Shown here piece after piece: positions 56,520 through 64,000 of a DNA stretch of 64,000 nt. The position numbers and the translations under genes were made by a program. How positions within the stretch are numbered: the stretch's first letter is position 1; each line of letters opens with the position of its first letter. Source of the stretch: Frankia alni ACN14a (lineage in GTDB: Bacteria; Actinomycetota; Actinomycetes; Frankiales; Frankiaceae); the NCBI RefSeq assembly GCF_000058485.1, contig NC_008278.1, positions 7,248,962-7,312,961 of the forward strand. Reading direction: 5' to 3'. The notes under the pieces were generated by a model. That model searched no databases, had not been told where the DNA came from, and was given only the letters and a program-made list of their open reading frames with translations.

Positions 56520-57797
56520 ATGACTCTCGCGCCCGAGCGTGCCGACACTCCCGCCCTCGACGTCGCGAACCCCGCGGTCGGACTGTCCTGTCGCCACTGC
56601 GGCGCCACCTACCCCCTCTCCCCGTCCCACGTGTGCGTGGAGTGCTTCGCCCCGCTGGAGATCTCCTACGACCCCGACCTGCTCGGCCGGGTCACCCGGG
56701 AGTCCATCGAGCGTGGGCCGGCCAACCTGTGGCGCTACGTCGGCCTGCTGCCCGCGGGGCACGACCCGGCGCGCCGGGTGTCGCTCGGCGCCGGCTGGAC
56801 GCCGCTGCGCCCGGCCCCGCGCCTGGCCGCCGAGCTGGGGATGAAGACCCTCTACGTCAAGGACGACAGCGCCAACCCGACGCACTCGTTCAAGGACCGC
56901 GTCGTCTCGGTGGCGCTGAGCGCCGCCCGCGAGCTCGGCTTCACCACGGTGGCCTGCGCCTCGACCGGCAACCTCGCCCAGTCCGTGGCCGCGCACGCCG
57001 CCGGGGCCGGGCTGCGCTCGGTGGTGCTGGTGCCGCACGACCTGGAGGCCGGCAAGACCGTCTCCACCGGCGTGTACGGCGGGACCCTCGTCGCGATCCA
57101 GGGCAACTACGACGATGTCAACCGGCTGTGCAGCGAGCTGGCCGGCGAGTACGAGTGGGCGTTCGTCAACGTCAACGTCCGCCCGTTCTACGCCGAGGGC
57201 TCCAAGACGCTGGGTTACGAGGTCGCCGAGCAGCTCGGCTGGCGGCTTCCCGAGCAGGTCGTCGTGCCGATCGCGTCCGGCTCCCTGCTGACCAAGGTCG
57301 ACAAGGCGTTCGGCGAGCTCGGCAAGCTGGGCCTGGTGGAGCCGACGCCGTACCGGGTCTTCGGCGCGCAGGCCGCCGGCTGCAACCCGGTGGCCGCGGC
57401 GTTCGCCCGCGGGGTCGACACGGTTGCCCCGGTGCGACCGTCGACGATCGCCAAGTCGCTGTCCATCGGCAACCCGGCCGACGGCCCGTACGCCCTCGAC
57501 GTCGCCCGCCGCACCGGCGGTGCGATCACGGACGTCAGCGACGACGAGATCCTCGAGGGCATGCGGCTGCTGGCCCGTACCGAGGGCATCTTCGGCGAGA
57601 CCGCCGGCGGCGTCACGGTCGCGAACCTGCGCCGCCTGCTGCGCGAGGGTCTGCTCGACCCGGCCGCCGAGACCGTCATCTACAACACCGGCGACGGGCT
57701 GAAGACCCTCGACCCGCTGGTCGAGACCGGCGGCCCGACGGCCACCATCAAGCCGTCGCTGCGTGCCTTCGAGGCCGCCGGCCTCGGCGACGACTGA
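56520..57797 (+). CDS. Threonine-synthase-like PLP enzyme, possibly the O-phosphohomoserine-dependent homocysteine synthase (MetM type)
   Basis: PLP-dependent fold II enzyme of 425 residues. An N-terminal zinc-ribbon-like part has CRHC (24-27) and CVEC (39-42). The PLP Lys is Lys125 in NPTHSFKDR; CASTGNLAQS is the phosphate/carboxylate loop. By family it acts on O-phosphohomoserine, normally to make threonine. The SAM riboswitch in front, however, indicates methionine regulation. A related Streptomyces gene near groEL2 was reported, as I recall, to make homocysteine with a sulfur carrier protein. No such carrier gene is visible next to it here. The ATG at 56520 is fixed by AGGAG seven bases upstream. 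Confidence 0.88.
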   Translation: MTLAPERADTPALDVANPAVGLSCRHCGATYPLSPSHVCVECFAPLEISYDPDLLGRVTRESIERGPANLWRYVGLLPAGHDPARRVSLGAGWTPLRPAPRLAAELGMKTLYVKDDSANPTHSFKDRVVSVALSAARELGFTTVACASTGNLAQSVAAHAAGAGLRSVVLVPHDLEAGKTVSTGVYGGTLVAIQGNYDDVNRLCSELAGEYEWAFVNVNVRPFYAEGSKTLGYEVAEQLGWRLPEQVVVPIASGSLLTKVDKAFGELGKLGLVEPTPYRVFGAQAAGCNPVAAAFARGVDTVAPVRPSTIAKSLSIGNPADGPYALDVARRTGGAITDVSDDEILEGMRLLARTEGIFGETAGGVTVANLRRLLREGLLDPAAETVIYNTGDGLKTLDPLVETGGPTATIKPSLRAFEAAGLGDD

Positions 57798-57994
57798 CCC
57801 CGCCGGCCTCGGCGACACTGACCGCCCCGGCGCCCGGCGCCGATGCCGCGGCCTGTCGGCTGGCCGACACCGGGCCGGCAGCCGGCGCGTCGCGGCCCTG
57901 CCACGCGGCCTGACCGGGGGCGTCGCCGTGCCGCGCCCGGTCGCGCAGCGGGCCGTGGAGGCCGCGGTGCGCAACACGGAGAAGCGGCGGCGAG
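57798..57994. other. Region between the threonine-synthase-like gene and the CIRCE elements
   Basis: About 200 bases of Pro/Arg/Ala-coding-like GC-rich sequence with no supported gene. No ThiS/MoaD-like sulfur carrier (small protein ending Gly-Gly) was found here in any frame. Confidence 0.5.
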
Positions 57995-58021
57995 CTTGCA
58001 CTCTCCCATGCCGAGTGCTAA
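57995..58021 (+). promoter_or_regulatory. CIRCE operator 1 overlapping the likely groEL2 promoter
   Basis: cttgcactc-N9-gagtgctaa (57995-58003 and 58013-58021) matches the HrcA operator TTAGCACTC-N9-GAGTGCTAA in all but two bases of the left arm. Within it, TTGCAC (57996-58001) and TAAACA (58019-58024) are 17 bases apart and may be the promoter, so HrcA binding would block RNA polymerase. Confidence 0.92.
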
Positions 58022-58028
58022 ACAGGAC

Positions 58029-58055
58029 TTGGCACTCTCACCTAGGGAGTGCCAA
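58029..58055 (+). promoter_or_regulatory. CIRCE operator 2
   Basis: ttggcactc-N9-gagtgccaa (58029-58037 and 58047-58055) is a perfect inverted repeat with the CIRCE spacing; only the fourth base pair differs from the consensus. It starts eight bases after operator 1 and would be in the 5' untranslated RNA. Confidence 0.9.
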
Positions 58056-58061
58056 GGCTGA

Positions 58062-59819
<1,758 letters not shown>

Positions 59820-59875
59820 TCCAGCTCCTCCGCGTCACCCAGCGCACGCGCTGGATCAGCACCACCGTCACGACG

Positions 59876-59908
59876 AAGGCGGCTCCGGCTCACGGGGCCG
59901 CCTTTCGC
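59876..59908 (+). terminator. Terminator after groEL2
   Basis: aaggcggc (59876-59883) pairs with gccgcctt (59897-59904), loop of 13 bases, followed by a short T-containing ttcg. It begins 57 bases after the stop codon. Confidence 0.75.
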
Positions 59909-60025
59909 CGTTCCCCGTCGCCCGCCGTGCGCCGTACCCGCACGAAGGCGCAGCAGTCCACTCGGCCTGTGGGCGGACTACCGCGCAGACCTCCACCCGT
60001 TCCGACGCCACGTCAATGCCGCAAT

Positions 60026-60041
60026 ACCCCTTTATTGGGGT
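60026..60041. repeat. Hairpin 1 of the groEL2-downstream array
   Basis: acccc-tttatt-ggggt, a five-pair stem with a six-base A+T loop, at the left end of a run of hairpins that reaches 60363. Confidence 0.55.
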
Positions 60042-60063
60042 GATGAATATCAGAGTCGTGCGT

Positions 60064-60120
60064 CACACTGAAAGTGTGCACCATCGACACTCGCACGGCA
60101 AAGCCGACATCTCCGGCTTT
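60064..60120. repeat. Hairpins 2 and 3 of the array
   Basis: cacact-gaa-agtgtg (60064-60078) is a six-pair stem closed by a GAA triloop. aaagccg (60100-60106) pairs with cggcttt (60114-60120) and is followed by t. Between them lies 21 bases of single-stranded sequence. Confidence 0.65.
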
Positions 60121-60137
60121 TCGTCGAGCTTGACCGG

Positions 60138-60311
60138 CCCAGGAAGATCGCCGAAGGCGATCTGACGGACACCCCGAACGGTGCCCTGGGCCAGGGGTCC
60201 CCGTGAATCGCCGAAGGCCCCAACGGCTCCCCCAGGAAGATCGCCGAAGGCGATCTGACGAAGACCCCGAACGGTGCCCTGGGCCAGGGGTCCCCGTGAA
60301 TCGCCGAAGGC
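60138..60311. repeat. 81-bp direct repeat, two copies, containing GAA-loop palindromes
   Basis: Copy 1 (60138-60218) and copy 2 (60231-60311) are almost identical and 93 bases apart. Each has gatcgcc-gaa-ggcgatc, then ccctgggccaggg, then the left part of gtgaatcgcc-gaa-ggcgattcac. That last palindrome is complete (10 bp stem) only in copy 2, whose right arm continues to 60317; in copy 1 it is broken by ccccaacggc. Eleven-base tcgccgaaggc therefore occurs four times. Confidence 0.9.
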
Positions 60312-60329
60312 GATTCACGGGGGAAGGCG

Positions 60330-60363
60330 CCGCCTCCGCGGACGGGAGGTTCCGCGGAGGCGG
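60330..60363. repeat. Perfect 13-bp inverted repeat at the right end of the array
   Basis: ccgcctccgcgga (60330-60342) pairs with tccgcggaggcgg (60351-60363) around the loop cgggaggt. It is the strongest stem of the array. No gene starts within 260 bases. Confidence 0.8.
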
Positions 60364-60627
60364 GCTCATCGGCCTGGGAGCGGCGCCACTCGGGACGGAG
60401 CGAACGCCGGGAGGTGCCCCCAAAGACGGCCTTGCGCCAAGAAAGATCCTCGGCCACCAGCAACGGCGATCAAGTTACCACCCGGTATTGGGGCCGACAA
60501 GAGCTTTATGTCACTTCTTTTCAACAATTCGCGGTGGGGCCGGTTAGAGCTCGACTATTTGCACGACACGGACAATTAACGCAGCCGGCCTTTCGACAGG
60601 ACCGCCACGGCGGGGCACCATGGACAC
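60364..60627. other. Region before the Uma2 gene
   Basis: About 260 bases. From 60465 to 60590 it is clearly richer in A+T than the rest of the window, consistent with a promoter for the Uma2 gene or a trace of transferred DNA. No feature is certain. Confidence 0.4.
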
Positions 60628-61218
60628 GTGGTCCAGGCACCCGCGCAGTCCCGCTCCCACCGCCCGTCAGTGACCGTGCCCGCGCCTCCGGTCATGGTCG
60701 AGGACCTGGATACCGGCGGGTATGACGATGCCCGGCTGGAGCTGCTCGACGGGCTGTGCCTCCTGCGCCCGTGGCCGACCCCCCTGCGCGCCCGGGTGAC
60801 CAGCCGGCTGACCCGGTTGCTGACGCGGGCGGCGACCTCCGGCGCCCACGTCCTGCCCGCCGGCGTCGGGGTGGAACTGTCGGAGCGATCCCTGCTCGTG
60901 CCGGACATCGTCGTGGCCCCGAGCGCCGAGGTGGTGGGCCGCCGGCTACGCGAGACGCCCTACCTCGTCGTCGAGGTCGCGGATGCGAGCACCCGCCGCT
61001 ACGACCGCACGCTGAAACTCGACCTCTACCGGGAGCGCCGGGTACCGGCGTGCTGGCTGATCGATCCGGACACGGCGACGCTGGAGGCGTTCGAGCTGGT
61101 CGGTGGCGTCTACGTGACCGCCAGCGCGACCGGCCCACACGGTGAGTTCGCCGCGACCCGACCCTTCCCGGTGACCGTCCGACCCGCCGAACTGATCGAC
61201 CCGCCCGACGCCGAGTAG
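60628..61218 (+). CDS. Uma2 family (DUF820) restriction-endonuclease-fold protein
   Basis: Protein of 196 residues. The nuclease-fold core is visible: SLLVPDIVVAP (Asp), PYLVVEVADASTRRYDRTLKLDLY (the E-x-x...K pair) and the following RERRVPACWLIDPDT. N-terminal YDDARLELLDGLCLLRPWPTPLRARV also fits the family. Uma2/DUF820 proteins are common in actinobacteria and cyanobacteria; cleavage of DNA is predicted, but biological roles are mostly unknown, with links to mobile DNA suggested. The GTG at 60628 lacks a clear ribosome-binding site. It ends 28 bases from the convergent helicase gene. Confidence 0.85.
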   Translation: MVQAPAQSRSHRPSVTVPAPPVMVEDLDTGGYDDARLELLDGLCLLRPWPTPLRARVTSRLTRLLTRAATSGAHVLPAGVGVELSERSLLVPDIVVAPSAEVVGRRLRETPYLVVEVADASTRRYDRTLKLDLYRERRVPACWLIDPDTATLEAFELVGGVYVTASATGPHGEFAATRPFPVTVRPAELIDPPDAE

Positions 61219-61246
61219 GCGGCGGCGCCGCCGCGGGCCGGGCCGG

Positions 61247-62983
61247 TCAGCCCCGGCCGCCGGCGAGGTCGTCCGGATCCGCCAGATCGTCCGGATCCGC
61301 GAGGTCTCGTGGACTCGCCCCGTCGCCACGGCCGGTGTCACGCGAATCGGGGATGTCGTCGGCGTCGACGATCGTGTACGCGTAGCCCTGTTCGGCGAGG
61401 AAGCGCTGGCGGTGGGCCGCATACTCCTGGTCGAGGGTGTCGCGGGCGACCACGGTGTAGAAGTGCGCCGCCCGGCCGTCCGCCTTGGGCCGCAGCACCC
61501 GCCCGAGGCGCTGCGCCTCCTCCTGCCGGGAGCCGAAGGTGCCCGAGACCTGCACCGCCACCCCGGCCTCCGGCAGGTCGATGGACACGTTCGCGACCTT
61601 GGAGACGACCAGCGTGGTGATCTCGCCCGTGCGGAACGCCTCGAACAGCCGCTCGCGCTCCCGGTTGCGGGTCGAGCCCTGGATGACGGGGGCGCCCAAC
61701 AGCTCGCCGAGCTCGTCGAGCTGATCGAGGTAGGCGCCGATCACCAGCACCCGGTCGTCGGAGTGCCGGCGGACCAGACGCTCCACCACCGCCCGCTTGC
61801 TGTGGGCCGTGGCGCACATCCGGTAGCGCTCCTCCGGCTCGGCGACGGCGTAGGTCATCCGCTCGTCCTCGGTCAGGGTGACCCGCACCTCGGTGCACTG
61901 CGCGGGGGCTATCCAGCCCTGCGCCTCGATCTCGCGCCACGGCGCGTCGTACCGCTTCGGCCCGATGAGCGAGAAGACGTCGCCCTCCCTGCCGTCCTCA
62001 CGGACCAGGGTCGCCGTGAGGCCGAGCCGGCGGCGGGACTGGATGTCGGCGGTCATCCGGAAGACCGGCGCGGGCAGCAGGTGCACCTCGTCGTACACGA
62101 TCAGCCCCCAGTCACGGGCGCCGAACAGGTCCAGATGCAGGTACTCGCCCTTGCGGCGTGCCGTCATCACCTGGTAGGTCGCGATGGTGACCGGGCGGAT
62201 CTCCTTGCGCTCGCCGGAGTACTCGCCGATCTCGTCCTCGGTCAGCGAGGTGCGACGCAGCAGCTCGTGCCGCCACTGCCGACCGGCGACCGTGTTCGTG
62301 ACCAGGATCAGCGTGGTCGCGCCGGCCTGGGCCATCGCCGCGGCGCCCACGATGGTCTTGCCCGCGCCCGAGGGCAGCACGACGACCCCCGAGCCGCCCT
62401 CCCAGAAGCCCGCGACCGCGCCCTTCTGGTACTCGCGCAGCTCCCAGCCGTCCTGCCGGAGCTCGATCGCGTGCTTCTCACCGTCGACGTAGCCGGCCAG
62501 GTCCTCGGCGGGCCAGCCGAGCTTGAGCAGCGCCTGCTTGAGCCGGCCGCGCTCGGACGGGTGCACGGCGATCGTGTCGTCGTCGAGGCGCGTGCCCAGC
62601 ATCGGCGCGACCTTCTTCGCCCGCGCGACCTCGACGAGCACGGCCCGGTCGAGCGCCCGCAGCACCAGGCCGTGGACCGGATCGTTCTCCAGCCGTAGCC
62701 GGCCGTAACGATCCATGGTGTCGGCGACGTCGACGAGCAGCGCGTGCGGGACCGCATACCGGGAGTGGCGGACGAGCGCGTCCACCACCTGCTCGGCATC
62801 GTGCCCGGCGGCGCGGGCGTTCCACAGGGCCAGCGGGGTGACCCGGTAGGTGTGCACGTGCTCCGGGGACCGCTCCAGCTCGGCGAACGGCGCGATGGCC
62901 GCGCGGGCCTCGGCCGCGCCGGGATGGTCGACCTCCAGGAGCAGGGTCTTGTCCGACTGAACGATCAACGGGCCGTCCGCCAC
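61247..62983 (-). CDS. XPB/ERCC3-type DNA repair helicase
   Basis: Superfamily 2, 3'-5' DNA helicase of 578 residues, similar to mycobacterial XPB. The N-terminal damage-recognition part begins PLIVQSDKTLLLEVDHP. Walker A is LPSGAGKTIVG near residue 205, the Walker B box YDEVHLLPAP near 295, and motif III LGLTATLVREDGREGD. The RED and thumb regions characteristic of XPB follow; motif VI is QRLGRVLRPK. The C-terminal tail has a repeated DPDDLA coded by an 18-bp duplication. GGAGG (62993-62997) is nine bases before the GTG at 62983 but touches the ATG at 62992, so the GTG is preferred. Confidence 0.92.
   Translation of the reverse strand: MADGPLIVQSDKTLLLEVDHPGAAEARAAIAPFAELERSPEHVHTYRVTPLALWNARAAGHDAEQVVDALVRHSRYAVPHALLVDVADTMDRYGRLRLENDPVHGLVLRALDRAVLVEVARAKKVAPMLGTRLDDDTIAVHPSERGRLKQALLKLGWPAEDLAGYVDGEKHAIELRQDGWELREYQKGAVAGFWEGGSGVVVLPSGAGKTIVGAAAMAQAGATTLILVTNTVAGRQWRHELLRRTSLTEDEIGEYSGERKEIRPVTIATYQVMTARRKGEYLHLDLFGARDWGLIVYDEVHLLPAPVFRMTADIQSRRRLGLTATLVREDGREGDVFSLIGPKRYDAPWREIEAQGWIAPAQCTEVRVTLTEDERMTYAVAEPEERYRMCATAHSKRAVVERLVRRHSDDRVLVIGAYLDQLDELGELLGAPVIQGSTRNRERERLFEAFRTGEITTLVVSKVANVSIDLPEAGVAVQVSGTFGSRQEEAQRLGRVLRPKADGRAAHFYTVVARDTLDQEYAAHRQRFLAEQGYAYTIVDADDIPDSRDTGRGDGASPRDLADPDDLADPDDLAGGRG
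61265..61300 (-). repeat. 18-bp tandem duplication at the 3' end of the xpb gene
   Basis: gaggtcgtccggatccgc and cagatcgtccggatccgc follow each other. On the coding strand they give two DPDDLA units near the C-terminus. Confidence 0.8.
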
Positions 62984-63126
62984 CCTCACCATCCTCCAGG
63001 TCCGCCGTAGGGCACAGGCCCACGCCGGGCAGGTCCCGACGGGCACGCCACCGTGCTGGCGACGTCCTTCGACGGTACAGGCGCCCACCGACAGGTTGTC
63101 GACCCCGCCCCACCGCGGCCCACGGC

Positions 63127-64000
63127 TCAGCTCGGGTCGGCCGCGTCCGGCGTGGCCGCCGTCCAGTCCGCCGGCGTCGCGGCGCCACCGGCACCGAACC
63201 CCTCGTCGATGTCGGCGACCCCGGTCACCCGGTGCAGGGCGAAACGGCGCGGGCCCGCGCTGAGCTCGTCCCAGGCTGTCAGCCAGCCGCCGTCCACCGC
63301 GGTCGGCCGCACGATCCGGTCACTGGGCGTGCCCTGCTGGTCGACGTACCCGAGCAGGACCCGACGCCGGTCCCGGACGGCGCCCTGCAACATCACCAGG
63401 ATCAGCGGGGCGGAGCGGGTGAGTCCGATCTCGGCGCCGGCGACGCCACCGGCCGCCCGCAGCGCCCGCGCGCTGTCGTCACCGCGGCGGACCAGCCGCA
63501 GCACGTCGCGCGCCTGCGCGAGCCGCCCGTCGGCGACGTCGACCGGCGCCGGGCGCGGCCTGGCCGGGGTCCGGTGGGCGGCCGGCCGGCTGAGCACCAC
63601 CCTGCCGTCGGGAGCCTCGGCGACCGGCGCGTAGCCCGCGGCGCGCAGGCCGGCCAGCAACTCGCCCGTCGGCAGCGACGAGATGACGATGGTCGGCGCG
63701 ATCCGACGCAGCCCCAGCGCCTGCGTGCGACGGCTCGCGACCACCTCGGCGAGCAGCGCGGTGTCGTCGCAGCGCAGGTAGCTCGACGCCGGACCGGCGC
63801 GCAGCCGGCCGTGCCGGCGGGCGGTGTCGTCGATCAGGTAGGTCAGTCCCTGGGGAACGCCGGTGCGGCCCAGGCGACCGAGCGCGGCGTGGATGTCCTC
63901 GGCGACCAGCCCCGAGTCGAACCCCCGACGCAGCGACTCCTCCGAGAAGCGGTAGACGGTCGCGGCCCCGGACGACTCGACGTCCGCCATCCGCGCGAGC
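63127..64000 (-). CDS. Helicase-associated / WYL-like domain protein, 5' part outside the window
   Basis: The frame is open to the right edge, so only the C-terminal 290 or so residues are seen; an internal ATG at 63990 is unlikely to be the start. The visible part has the helicase_C_3-like segment VYRFSEESLRRGFDSGLVAEDI, GVPQGLTYLIDDTARRHGRL, LRAAGYAPVAEAPDGRVV, and then a WYL-type end RRVLLGYVDQQGTPSDRIVRP. Relatives of about 700-800 residues lie next to xpb in mycobacteria (Rv0862c, as I recall) and may work with it in DNA repair. The gap to xpb is about 140 bases. Confidence 0.85.
   Translation of the reverse strand, partial: LARMADVESSGAATVYRFSEESLRRGFDSGLVAEDIHAALGRLGRTGVPQGLTYLIDDTARRHGRLRAGPASSYLRCDDTALLAEVVASRRTQALGLRRIAPTIVISSLPTGELLAGLRAAGYAPVAEAPDGRVVLSRPAAHRTPARPRPAPVDVADGRLAQARDVLRLVRRGDDSARALRAAGGVAGAEIGLTRSAPLILVMLQGAVRDRRRVLLGYVDQQGTPSDRIVRPTAVDGGWLTAWDELSAGPRRFALHRVTGVADIDEGFGAGGAATPADWTAATPDAADPS

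Noticed and set aside
60138-60311. Possible CRISPR-like repeat
   Set aside because: Only two 81-bp copies with a 12-base spacer, containing internal palindromes, and no cas genes.
60013-60463. Minus-strand frames with repeated peptides through the hairpin array
   Set aside because: Two frames are open at once and both only reflect the 81-bp DNA repeat; no start signals or family match.

Overview
The window is chromosomal DNA of a very GC-rich actinobacterium, most likely a Frankia-type genome. That is inferred from base composition, frequent GTG starts, c-di-AMP riboswitches on Rpf-like genes and CIRCE-controlled groEL2. Several gene orders match what I recall from Mycobacterium tuberculosis (dedA-fba-DUF3151-purA; DUF3263-LytR_C near groEL2; xpb beside a helicase-associated protein) and Streptomyces (a threonine-synthase-like gene near groEL2). 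No rRNA, tRNA, CRISPR array, prophage or insertion sequence was seen. Gene content is mostly core, with some accessory pieces.

Layout. 0-5 kb: an SDR-like protein, a secreted CAP protein, DedA and class II aldolase fba. 5.8-8.1 kb: two Rpf-like cell-wall hydrolases, each behind its own ydaO-type (c-di-AMP) riboswitch. 8.2-15.9 kb: DUF3151 protein and purine genes purA, purD, purE, purB, purC, with one unknown gene between purA and purD. 16-18.5 kb: an MMPL/RND transporter. 18.7-23.8 kb: a tightly coupled cofactor operon panC-panD-nadB-nadC-coaX. 23.9-27.3 kb: secreted SGNH hydrolase, a convergent HicB/HicA pair, and an IdeR-box-controlled FhuF-like ferric reductase. 27.7-32.8 kb: clpC, a TSUP permease and a purple-acid-phosphatase-like enzyme.

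33.7-42.5 kb is the least understood region. Two overlapping genes of unknown function (the second a 1388-residue repeat-rich tail-anchored protein) are followed by a membrane-anchored PP2C phosphatase and a protein that looks like a two-helix channel pore fused to two Rossmann (TrkA-N/RCK-like) domains and a C-terminal RyR domain. This is my best candidate for an undescribed signalling or conflict system.

42.9-49.3 kb: an EamA permease and three polytopic (GT-C-type) membrane proteins with overlapping ends, one resembling MptB mannosyltransferases. 49.4-57.8 kb: glutamate dehydrogenase, RNHCP protein, DUF3263, LytR_C protein, otsB/otsA for trehalose, a HAD phosphatase, and a threonine-synthase-like gene behind a SAM-I riboswitch. 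The last combination suggests a homocysteine/methionine role. 58-64 kb: groEL2 with two CIRCE operators, a striking run of hairpins and an 81-bp repeat, a Uma2 nuclease-like gene, the XPB helicase, and a partial helicase-associated protein running off the right edge.

Small in-frame tandem repeats (9, 15 or 18 bp units) recur inside otherwise unrelated genes and appear to be a trait of this genome.
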